Assembly (NCBI GenBank): GCA_021851885.1
Contig: JAJZBS010000022.1
Coordinates: 1-32,423 of the forward strand
Direction: 5' to 3'
Origin: Actinomycetes bacterium
Lineage (GTDB): Bacteria; Actinomycetota; Acidimicrobiia; Acidimicrobiales; JAMCQF01
DNA length: 32,423 nt
Made by a program: the position numbers and the translations under genes. Position 1 is the first letter of the stretch, and every line of letters starts with the position of its first letter. The notes beneath the pieces were generated by a model. It was not told where the DNA came from and made no database searches. It was given only the letters and a program-made list of their open reading frames with translations. Positions 21,862 through 27,790 of the stretch are shown in pieces.

Positions 21862-23460
21862 CTACCAGTGCATCGGCACCAACTGGCGCTCGGTCGTCGC
21901 CGGCGTGTCGCTCGTCCAGCGCGCCACGTGGCCGGCGTCTTTGGTCGGCGGTCCGAGCCGCATGCCGGCCCATTCCGAGGCGGCCCATACCAGGGCGTCC
22001 ATACGGTCGGGGGAGGGTTCGCGCCCGACGCCGGTCCACGTGCTCATCTCGTCCTCGAGCACGGAGTGGGCGTCGACGTGGTGGACCACGCCCCGCTCCC
22101 ACATGCCCGAGACCTCCTCGGCCCTGGTTTTCTTCCCCCGCTGGGCGGTGACGACGTGGACCGGGACCCGCAGCCCCTTCGCCATGAACACCTGGTCGAG
22201 AAGCCCGACGAGGTAGCGGCCGCCGTGGTTCTTTTCGACCGTGATCGACGCCCGGGGCCCGTAGGCGGCGGCGCGCTCCACGGCGTGGGACAGGAACTCG
22301 AACGGCGAGAGTCGCAGCCCGTCGGACTCGAGCACGTAGAGCTCGTGGTCTGTGGCCGAATGCCCCACCACCACCAGGCCCTGCTCGTCACCGTCGTCGG
22401 TGCCGTCGGCCGGGTCCAGCCCGACCACCACCCGGTGCCACGCCCGGGCCGGGCGCATCGGGGTTCCGTTGACGCGATGCCAGTGCACGGTGTCGGGACC
22501 GAAGCCGCACGCCTCGCCGCATCGGGTGTGCGTCGTCACCCGGTAGCGGTCGATGACGGCCCGGGTCCACAGGGCGCCGTCGGCGTCGTCGACCAGGAGC
22601 CCCTCGAGCTCTTGCTGGCCGAGGCGCGTCCCGCCGTAGCGGGCGAGCAGGTCGTCTACGGCCGACTTGGCGAGGTTGGCCGCGTTGTCGAGCGTCCGCA
22701 GGCGCCGGCGCCAGACCTTGGGGTCGTCGAGCAGGTACTTTGCCAGGCTCGACCGTTTCGGGGTGCCGGTGACGATGATCCGTGCCGGGCCTCGCCGAAC
22801 GGCGAAGGAGAGCGACTCGTGCCAGGCCCGCTCCCAGGCTTTCCACAGGCCGGCCTCCTCGGCCCAGCAGCCGTAGAGGTTCTCTCCCTGGATCCGCTCG
22901 GCTCCGTCGGTGGCGCCGTCGATGTAGATGACGGCGCCGGTGGTGAGGACGAGCTCGCCGACGGATCGGTTCCACTTCTCGACGAGGCCGCCGTGGCGCA
23001 CGAAGCCGCCGAAGGCCGTGATGAGCCCCGAGGGTCCTTCGATGCACACCCGGCGGGCGTGGCGGTAGGTGGGAGCGATCACCGCCCATTCGGTGCGCTC
23101 GTCTCCTGTGACGGGCTCGGTCTCCAAGACGAGCTGGGCGAAGTTGTGGGCGCCGGCCCAGGTCTTGCCGCTGCCTCTGCCGCCGCAGGCGTACGCCACG
23201 CGGTCCGATACGCCCCGCTCGAGGACTTCGCCGCTCTCTGGGTCGACGACCTCGTAAGTCCACGCCGAGGGGATGACCTGGGCCGACCGGGCGTGCCTGG
23301 TGCTCCACCCGTCGTGGGGAAGGCCGTCGCAGTCGTCGCGCTCGCAGCGCCACCGGTGCATGAACCGCCGGGGGGCCGACCGGCGGTAGGCGTCGGTGAC
23401 CGCCTCGTAGTCCGCCAGCAGCCCCTCGTCTACGTCGTCACCGAGGACCACCCTCGCCAT
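21862..23460 (-). CDS. terL: Terminase large subunit
   Basis: 532 aa. ATPase motifs: Walker A GGRGSGKT at residues 93-100, Walker B-like LYGCWAEE at about 195-202 with catalytic Glu, and motif III IIVTGTPK at about 228-235. Nuclease motifs: GLDPADG near residue 347-353 and SPDRMDALVWA near the C-terminus, both Asp-bearing metal sites of the RNase H-like domain. An extra N-terminal stretch (WRCERDDCDG) and an insertion with Cys/His (TRCGEACGFGPDTVHWH) could each bind zinc. It packages DNA with the small subunit; the starts overlap by 23 nt. Confidence 0.93.
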   Translation of the reverse strand: MARVVLGDDVDEGLLADYEAVTDAYRRSAPRRFMHRWRCERDDCDGLPHDGWSTRHARSAQVIPSAWTYEVVDPESGEVLERGVSDRVAYACGGRGSGKTWAGAHNFAQLVLETEPVTGDERTEWAVIAPTYRHARRVCIEGPSGLITAFGGFVRHGGLVEKWNRSVGELVLTTGAVIYIDGATDGAERIQGENLYGCWAEEAGLWKAWERAWHESLSFAVRRGPARIIVTGTPKRSSLAKYLLDDPKVWRRRLRTLDNAANLAKSAVDDLLARYGGTRLGQQELEGLLVDDADGALWTRAVIDRYRVTTHTRCGEACGFGPDTVHWHRVNGTPMRPARAWHRVVVGLDPADGTDDGDEQGLVVVGHSATDHELYVLESDGLRLSPFEFLSHAVERAAAYGPRASITVEKNHGGRYLVGLLDQVFMAKGLRVPVHVVTAQRGKKTRAEEVSGMWERGVVHHVDAHSVLEDEMSTWTGVGREPSPDRMDALVWAASEWAGMRLGPPTKDAGHVARWTSDTPATTERQLVPMHW

Positions 23461-23956
23461 CGGCCATCTCCCGGGTCATCCGCTCCATCTCGGCCACCAG
23501 GGCGTCCTTGGTCACTACTTCGACGGACCGCTTGCTGGGCGCGTCGGTGCCGAGCAACCGGGCCCGGCGCTCTTGGATCTTGAGCAGCCGGTCGACGGCT
23601 TCCAAGACCGGGTGGTCGTCGGGGACGGGCACTGTCACGGTGCCGGTTGGGGTCTCGACGGCCACGGTCACGACGCCCTTGGCCGAGATGGCGACGTGGG
23701 CCGCTTCCATGACCCCGTAGACCGCCAGCGCCATGTCCTCGAGCTCTCCCAGCATCCGCTGGCGCTCGACGGCGGCTGCTGGCCCGGGCATCCGGCCGTA
23801 GGCCCGCTGGACCCGCCGCAACGCTGTCCTGGACGAGCAGCGCATCTCGACGCCGATCTCGCTGTAGGTGAGGCCCTGGCCGCGCAGGTGGCAGGCGTGG
23901 GCGTCGAGGATCGCCTGGTGGTGAGTCCGCTTGATGCGCTCGATGGCGTTGCCCAC
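23438..23956 (-). CDS. terS: Terminase small subunit-like DNA-binding protein
   Basis: 172 aa. GTG at 23956 with AAGGAG 6 nt upstream. The N-terminal helix-turn-helix (GLTYSEIGVEMRCSSRTALRRVQRAYG, here spanning about residues 28-54) fits a small terminase. The middle is a helical oligomerisation region, followed by a short strand-rich part (VTVAVETPTGTVTVPVP) and a Lys-rich helix before an acidic end. Directly upstream of and overlapping terL. It recognises the packaging site and controls TerL. Named by position and HTH; sequence alone would allow other HTH proteins. Confidence 0.8.
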   Translation of the reverse strand: MGNAIERIKRTHHQAILDAHACHLRGQGLTYSEIGVEMRCSSRTALRRVQRAYGRMPGPAAAVERQRMLGELEDMALAVYGVMEAAHVAISAKGVVTVAVETPTGTVTVPVPDDHPVLEAVDRLLKIQERRARLLGTDAPSKRSVEVVTKDALVAEMERMTREMADGEGGPR

Positions 23957-23970
23957 CCACGGCTCCTTGT

Positions 23971-24132
23971 TTATGCCGTCTGCATACGGCGCTCGTCCCG
24001 GGAGATCTCACGCTCGACCAACTCGGGAGGGCGGTCGTAGCCGCGACGCCAGCGGTAGAGGTAGCAGGCGCGGCAGCGGCCGAGGGTCACCTCGAACCGG
24101 CGCCGGCAGACGCAGCAGAGCAAGCGGCCCAC
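23971..24132 (-). CDS. Small zinc-ribbon protein
   Basis: 53 aa from the GTG at 24132, which has GGAGG 7 nt upstream. Two Cys pairs (C-C-V-C near residue 6 and C-R-A-C near residue 20) are followed by a basic helix (YLYRWRRGYDRP) and a charged tail. Related small proteins with 'CRxCYxYxWR.G.RP' occur in actinophages, often near the terminase, as far as I recall. Its stop codon lies inside palindrome copy 4. First gene of the late block after the TTGACA promoter candidate. Function unknown; nucleic-acid binding is likely. Confidence 0.65.
   Translation of the reverse strand: MGRLLCCVCRRRFEVTLGRCRACYLYRWRRGYDRPPELVEREISRDERRMQTA
23972..23986. repeat. Palindrome copy 4, TATGC-CGTCT-GCATA
   Basis: Covers the TAA stop of the zinc-ribbon gene and ends 16 nt upstream of the small terminase start, between the late promoter candidate and the terminase genes. 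Confidence 0.6.
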
Positions 24133-24195
24133 GCACCACCTCCGAACGCGGACCAGCGGCACACCCGGAGGCACGCCGCTGGCAACACTGAGGGG

Positions 24196-24225
24196 ATTGA
24201 AACACACCGATGTCGTTTCTGTCAA
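24196..24225 (-). promoter_or_regulatory. Candidate late promoter TTGACA-N18-TTCAAT
   Basis: On the minus strand a perfect -35 TTGACA (24225-24220) overlaps the stop of the AlpA-like gene. TTCAAT (24201-24196) follows after 18 nt in one of the few AT-richer stretches. The -10 lacks the A at its second position, so strength is uncertain. It would drive the zinc-ribbon gene, terminase and the late operon. Confidence 0.45.
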
Positions 24226-24536
24226 GCACCCCCGCCCACTACCCTCTTGCACGCCCCGCAGTAGTCGCCGATGCGCCGGTTGACCGGGTGCTTGCAGCCG
24301 GTCGCGCTCCGCTTGGGGGCTGCGGTGGGAGATGCCCCCGCAGCCGGAGCCAGCCGCCCGGTGCGCCGCGCCCACGCCTCGATCACCGGCCACTCCCACG
24401 CAGGCCAGCCCGAAACGCTCGGGTAGTCGGGCTCGGGCAGCAGGCCCCGCTTGCGCCACTGGTGCACCGTCCCCGGCGGGACGCCCAGGCGGCTGGCGAT
24501 CTCGTGCTGGCCCACCGGATCGGACACGGACGCCAC
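24222..24536 (-). CDS. AlpA/MerR-like helix-turn-helix protein (excisionase or regulator)
   Basis: 104 aa from the GTG at 24536 (VASVSDPVGQ), chosen because AGGAGG lies 8 nt upstream; a TTG ten codons further up is less likely. Residues about 6-55 form a winged helix of the AlpA/excisionase type: GQHEIASRLGVPPGTVHQWR, then RGLLPEPDYPS, then WEWPVIEAWARRTGRL. The C-terminus carries a Cys cluster (GCKHPVNRRIGDYCGACKR), a small zinc-binding tail. It is divergent from the rightward gene at 24608 and shares its promoter region, which contains an 11-bp inverted repeat, so it may regulate that region. Confidence 0.78.
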   Translation of the reverse strand: MASVSDPVGQHEIASRLGVPPGTVHQWRKRGLLPEPDYPSVSGWPAWEWPVIEAWARRTGRLAPAAGASPTAAPKRSATGCKHPVNRRIGDYCGACKRVVGGGA

Positions 24537-24558
24537 TGTACCACCCTCCTGACAGGGG

Positions 24559-24598
24559 TGTACCAAGTCTCTTGACGGCCGTACTAGGACTTGGTACA
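24559..24598. promoter_or_regulatory. 11-bp perfect inverted repeat (candidate operator)
   Basis: TGTACCAAGTC (24559-24569) and GACTTGGTACA (24588-24598) are perfect inverted copies with an 18-bp spacer. The repeat encloses the -35 element and overlaps the -10 of the rightward promoter, and it lies 22 bp from the start of the leftward HTH gene. The layout suggests autoregulated divergent control; the binding protein is unknown. Confidence 0.7.
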
Positions 24599-24600
24599 GT
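24572..24600 (+). promoter_or_regulatory. Sigma70-type promoter TTGACG-N17-TACAGT
   Basis: -35 TTGACG (24572-24577), 17-nt spacer, -10 TACAGT (24595-24600). The ATG of the next gene begins only 8 nt after the -10, so the transcript should start at or next to the A of the ATG. This implies a leaderless mRNA, which is common in actinobacteria. Confidence 0.75.
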
Positions 24601-24607
24601 GGAGACC

Positions 24608-24841
24608 ATGACCACCACGATGACCTACAGCGAGAGCGCCAAGAGCGTGCGGATCACGAAGGCCCGTGCGTTCGCTGAGCTGCGTGCCCACGGATGCGCC
24701 GAGCGTGCCGACTTCCTCTCCGACATGGCCGACGAGCGCTGCCACTGCGGGACGCGGCTCGCCGCGCACGTTCCCGACGGGTGCGGGTCGCACGACTTCA
24801 CCTTCGACGCCGGGCACGTCCTGGAGTGGCTGGGCTACTGA
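24608..24841 (+). CDS. Small rightward early protein, unknown
   Basis: 77 aa on plus. Starts MTTTMTYSESAKSVRITKAR and ends with HVLEWLGY. Small actinophage proteins with the 'TYSESAxxVxI..ARA..E...HG' start and a 'VLxWLGY' end are familiar to me, but without known function. The middle contains Cys/His (ERCHCGTRLAAH, DGCGSHDF) which could bind a metal and looks like an insertion relative to that pattern. First gene after the divergent promoter, probably translated from a leaderless transcript. A role in the regulatory switch is inference. Confidence 0.72.
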   Translation: MTTTMTYSESAKSVRITKARAFAELRAHGCAERADFLSDMADERCHCGTRLAAHVPDGCGSHDFTFDAGHVLEWLGY

Positions 24842-24853
24842 GCAAGCGTCGAA

Positions 24854-24869
24854 ACGGCCCACGGGCCGT
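24854..24869 (+). terminator. GC-rich hairpin after the leaderless gene
   Basis: ACGGCCC (24854-24860) and GGGCCGT (24863-24869) pair perfectly with a very tight loop, 12 nt after the stop. No T-tract. It could attenuate transcription into the following gene; weak evidence. Confidence 0.3.
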
Positions 24870-24919
24870 CTGCCGGGGATCGCCTACCGGCACTGATGAG
24901 ACAGGCGGAAGGAGTCGAG

Positions 24920-25162
24920 ATGAGTCGAGATGGCAGCGACGATCACGGCAGACCCGTGGGCGGTCGTGCGATGACCGCCACTTGCCAGCATTGCGCGGCG
25001 GACGTGACCGCGCCGGACTTGGGCGCCCTGGCACTCGCGCTGAGCGACCACTACGGCGCCTGCCCGCTACTGCCACGCGTGCCGATGGCGCCGACGCAGC
25101 TAGAGAGGCGCCGCGGCGTCGGCAGGAAGCTACACACACCCCAACGAGACAGGATCCGATGA
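24920..25162 (+). CDS. Small zinc-binding protein
   Basis: 80 aa from the ATG at 24920, preceded by GGAAGGAG. Its real core seems to be MTATCQHCAADVTAPDLGAL followed by ALALSDHYGACP. The C-x-x-C near residue 22 and H/C near residues 45-49 form a small zinc-finger plan common in phage proteins. The C-terminus is basic. Its stop overlaps the start of the next gene (ATGA). An internal ATG at about residue 18 could be the true start. Function unknown. Confidence 0.6.
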   Translation: MSRDGSDDHGRPVGGRAMTATCQHCAADVTAPDLGALALALSDHYGACPLLPRVPMAPTQLERRRGVGRKLHTPQRDRIR

Positions 25163-25512
25163 TGAAAGCAACGAGCAGCACCATAGGCGGGGTGACCGTG
25201 ACCGTCGTGTCTGGCATCCCCGCGTGGGCCGCCGGGAGCATCTCTCAGCGCGACCGGATCAGGGCCGCGTTTCTGTCGAGCGGCCTTGCGTGGCCATTGT
25301 GCCGCATCACCGCGGGGACCGGTGCCGACCTGCCGATCGCGCTGGCGTTGCTGGCCGCTACCGGGTCGGTCACGCAGGCGCACGCGGAGGAGGCGCTAGC
25401 CGCTTCCCACGAGGGGCTCAACCTCGACGGATCGTTGCGCCCCTGCCGCTTCCGCGACTTGACGGAGCTACTGGCAACTAGCCGCCCGCTAGGCGCTGCC
25501 GCCGCACACTGA
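25159..25512 (+). CDS. Unknown rightward phage protein
   Basis: 117 aa starting MMKATSSTIGGVTVTVVSG, coupled to the previous gene by ATGA. Contains a hydrophobic helix (ADLPIALALLAATGSVTQAH) flanked by basic segments (QRDRIRAAFLSSG). No signal peptide or enzyme motif noticed. The pattern AEEALAASHEGLNLDGSLR suggests a small helical globular protein. Not recognised. Confidence 0.6.
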   Translation: MMKATSSTIGGVTVTVVSGIPAWAAGSISQRDRIRAAFLSSGLAWPLCRITAGTGADLPIALALLAATGSVTQAHAEEALAASHEGLNLDGSLRPCRFRDLTELLATSRPLGAAAAH

Positions 25513-25517
25513 CCGCC

Positions 25518-25553
25518 GAGCGCGCCCTACCGGCCGGAGCTGGCAGGGCGCTC
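25518..25553 (+). terminator. Imperfect stem-loop after the rightward gene
   Basis: GAGC-GC-GCCCT (25518-25528) pairs with AGGGC-GCTC (25545-25553), leaving a 2-nt bulge and a 16-nt loop, 6 nt after the stop. No T-tract follows. Possible terminator or attenuator before the 29-aa gene. Confidence 0.35.
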
Positions 25554-25590
25554 CCGGTGATCAGACCACCGGTACCAGGAGGCTACCCCC

Positions 25591-25680
25591 ATGACGACCA
25601 CCGTCAAGATCCGCAAGACCTGCAAGCACCCGACCAGGATCTTCAACCGCTGCAAGAACTGTCCCCTTCGGCGTCGTTGA
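25591..25680 (+). CDS. 29-aa Cys/Arg-rich mini-protein
   Basis: ATG at 25591 with AGGAGG 8 nt upstream. The protein is MTTTVKIRKTCKHPTR followed by IFNRCKNCPLRRR. C-K-H and C-K-N-C could hold one zinc ion, and the rest is basic, so it may bind nucleic acid. Last gene of the rightward island. Short, but the ribosome site and Cys pattern support it. Confidence 0.55.
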   Translation: MTTTVKIRKTCKHPTRIFNRCKNCPLRRR

Positions 25681-25724
25681 CCCGGCGTGGCCGCAGCGGC
25701 GGTCGCCTCACCAGGGACGGCCCA

Positions 25725-25739
25725 TATGCAACGTGCATA
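25725..25739. repeat. Palindrome copy 5, TATGC-AACGT-GCATA
   Basis: In the 78-bp gap between the end of the rightward island and the end of the leftward TAG-split gene, the only copy outside genes. Otherwise this gap shows nothing convincing. Confidence 0.6.
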
Positions 25740-25758
25740 CGTTTCCTCGGCCGACCGG

Positions 25759-26106
25759 TCACGCCTCGACCTCCACCAGCGGTGCAGCGATCGTCTCGGC
25801 CCGAAGGCGGTCGTGGAACTCGGCCAGCGTCTCTCCCCCTCTACGCTCGGCGTCGGGGTCGTCTGGCGCGCACTTGGTACACGGCGTGAACGCTTTGCAC
25901 ACCACGCCAGCGGGGATGGTGCGCCACCATGTCTCGCCGTGGGGCTAGAGCACGGGGTCGTCGGCGCCGATCAACGTGGCAAGAACGTGACCGCAGCCGT
26001 TCTCCTCGGTCGCCCCTGCGTGGCTCATGTCGTGGTCGTGCTCGCAGCGCCAGCACCAGCACTCCATCCAGTCCGCCATCTCCGAGCCGTTCAGCGCGAA
26101 TCTCAT
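25759..26106 (-). pseudogene. Small Cys/Trp-rich protein split by an in-frame TAG
   Basis: The ATG at 26106 (AGGAG 7 nt upstream, ATGA overlap with the previous gene) gives 53 aa ending GADDPVL at a TAG (25947-25945). The same frame continues for 61 codons of protein-like sequence (PHGETWWRTIPAGVVCKAFT, then PCTKC and a helix ETLAEFHDRLRAE) to a TGA at 25759. The two halves together look like one 115-codon family: N-terminal CWCWRCEHDH zinc site, then the WWRTIPA...C segment. CAG to TAG is the simplest change. Either the gene is broken, the stop is read through, or the base is a sequencing error. The second half has no ribosome site. Confidence 0.65.
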
Positions 26107-26546
26107 GTCACCACTCCTTGCGACGGTCCCTCCAACCGCTCCAGGGCGGCGTTCATCTTGCAGGGTCCGCACCATCCGCACGCCTTCCATGTACCTGTTG
26201 TGCCAACTGTAGCCTTCGGGCCGCTCCTCGCCAGCCTCGACGCTGGCCGTTTGCGTCCAGTGGCCTCCCAGCACGCCCGACAGCGGGTCATGGGCTTGGG
26301 TAGCCCACGGGTGCTGACGGGCCACGGGACGACGTTCTCGCTGCCGATGGGGACCGACCAGAGCTTCACTTCGGCACAGAGGCAGGCAGACACGAGAGGG
26401 ACGCCGGCCACCAAACCGAGAATCGCTTGCATCGTGACGGCGTGGATGACGTGGCAGCGCTCGTCGTGGACAGGTTCGACGGCGCAGAGGGGAGCATGCA
26501 CGGCCAAGCCGAGCACCGAGCCGTCGTCGGGGGAGAAGATGGTCAC
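26103..26546 (-). CDS. Cys-rich phage protein, unknown
   Basis: 147 aa. GTG start overlapping the methyltransferase stop (GTGA). The N-terminus is a strand-helix domain (VIHAVTMQAILGLVAGVPLV) followed by PWPVSTRGLPKPMTRCRACWEATGRKRP. The latter, a proline-rich turn leading to a C-x-x-C finger with W and basic residues, is familiar from small actinophage proteins. A second Cys group (ACGWCGPCK) lies near the C-terminus. Probably a zinc-binding accessory protein; function unknown. Confidence 0.68.
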   Translation of the reverse strand: MTIFSPDDGSVLGLAVHAPLCAVEPVHDERCHVIHAVTMQAILGLVAGVPLVSACLCAEVKLWSVPIGSENVVPWPVSTRGLPKPMTRCRACWEATGRKRPASRLARSGPKATVGTTGTWKACGWCGPCKMNAALERLEGPSQGVVT

Positions 26547-27790
26547 GCCAGCACCCCCTGTCCTTGCGCTTCCCTCACGGCCCCGTCTCTCTCCACGACC
26601 TCCAACAGCCCGTGCCCCTGGACCCGCTTGCGGGCCAAGTCCACGTTCGCCTCGTTCAGGTCGATCAGCACGGCGTCACGACCCAGCTGGGACGCGACCG
26701 CGCCGGTGGTCCCTGAGCCGCCGAACGGATCGAGCACGACTCCCCGGCGCCAAGTGTCGTGGCCGCATGTCGTCCAGCTGAGGGTCGATACGGACGCCTC
26801 GGTCCGCTTGTCGAAGTGCTTCGTCAGCGTCCCCGCGGCGTAGTGCTTCCGACCGTTGGTGCGCCGCGTCGGAACCTGCTCGGTGGCAGTGATCCTCCGG
26901 CTCGACTCTCCGCACGTCGTACAGACGCGCTCGGGGCACATGAGGAGGATCAAGCGCCGTGCGATCTCCTCGGGCCACATGGCGAAGTGGGCCAGCTTGC
27001 TCGGCTGCGTCGGGACTGCCCACCAGTCGAGGAGGGGCGCCCCTGGACTCGCCGAGGCATCGTAGGCGCCGAGCGTCCCCCGCCGACTTGTCTCCGGGTG
27101 CTGCTCCAGTCGGCGGGAGTTCCTGGCGTTAGGTTTTGCCAGCGGCACGCGCACCGCGTCCATGTCCCAATACCGTGCCCGGCTCTTGGTGGCAACGGTG
27201 ATCCACGAGGTCGCGGGGCGGCACTTGTCACCTAGGGCGCCGACGGCGGGGTTGGGCCGCGTCCACGAGATGACGTTGCGGATGCGCCACGGCGGCGTCT
27301 GGCGTTCGGGTCGGAGCAGGTTTCGGCCGTAGGCGAGGCACGCGGGGAACAGGGTCGCCACCATCGCCATTGACTTGTCCTGCGGCCAGCCCGGGCCTTG
27401 CTGGAGTCGGTTGCCGTCGGGGCGCAGGACCTTGTTCTTGCGGTCCTTCAGCGCCGAACCGGCGAACTTTGACTGCCCCTCGCGCAGTCCGCCGACGCCG
27501 TAGTCCCCTCCGGCCCCTCCGCTGCCAGCGAAGGTTGTCCCCAGCTCAAAGCAGAGCGAGCCGTGGGGCGCTAGCACGCGGTCGCACGCTTCGGCCACGT
27601 CGAGCAGAGCGTCGAGGAAGTGGGCCGGCGTAGCCTCGCTCCCGATCTCTTTGGCCTTTGTCGGGTGGTCGGCGGGGAGGTACGAGCGCACCGCAAGGAA
27701 CGGCGGGGACGAGGCCACGAGGTCAACGGAGCGGTCGGGCAACGTCGCCAGCGCCTCGAACACTGTCCCGACGATCATGCGGGTGCTCAC
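26543..27790 (-). CDS. DNA N4-cytosine/N6-adenine methyltransferase, beta class
   Basis: 415 aa from the GTG at 27790, which overlaps the stop of the C5-methyltransferase gene (GTGA); codons further upstream in this frame are not protein-like. Motif IV is SSPPF at residues 27-31 (S-P-P-F favours N4-cytosine), and motif I DPFGGSGTTG at about 354-363 lies near the C-terminus. That order defines the beta group. The middle holds the target recognition region and a Cys pair region (CPERVCTTCGESS, TTCGHD) that may bind zinc. It transfers methyl from S-adenosylmethionine to DNA. No restriction enzyme was found next to it, so protection of phage DNA is the likely role. Confidence 0.88.
   Translation of the reverse strand: MSTRMIVGTVFEALATLPDRSVDLVASSPPFLAVRSYLPADHPTKAKEIGSEATPAHFLDALLDVAEACDRVLAPHGSLCFELGTTFAGSGGAGGDYGVGGLREGQSKFAGSALKDRKNKVLRPDGNRLQQGPGWPQDKSMAMVATLFPACLAYGRNLLRPERQTPPWRIRNVISWTRPNPAVGALGDKCRPATSWITVATKSRARYWDMDAVRVPLAKPNARNSRRLEQHPETSRRGTLGAYDASASPGAPLLDWWAVPTQPSKLAHFAMWPEEIARRLILLMCPERVCTTCGESSRRITATEQVPTRRTNGRKHYAAGTLTKHFDKRTEASVSTLSWTTCGHDTWRRGVVLDPFGGSGTTGAVASQLGRDAVLIDLNEANVDLARKRVQGHGLLEVVERDGAVREAQGQGVLA

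Noticed and set aside
24536-24566. TTG at 24566 as start of the HTH gene
   Set aside because: It would place the ribosome site inside the gene; AGGAGG fits the GTG at 24536.
24134-24618. Upstream extension of the 53-aa zinc-ribbon frame to 215 codons
   Set aside because: The extra part covers the HTH gene in another frame and the promoter region; the GTG at 24132 has a good ribosome site.
25759-26106. General TAG reassignment in this phage
   Set aside because: Other genes end at TAG in sensible places, so one split gene does not support a changed code.
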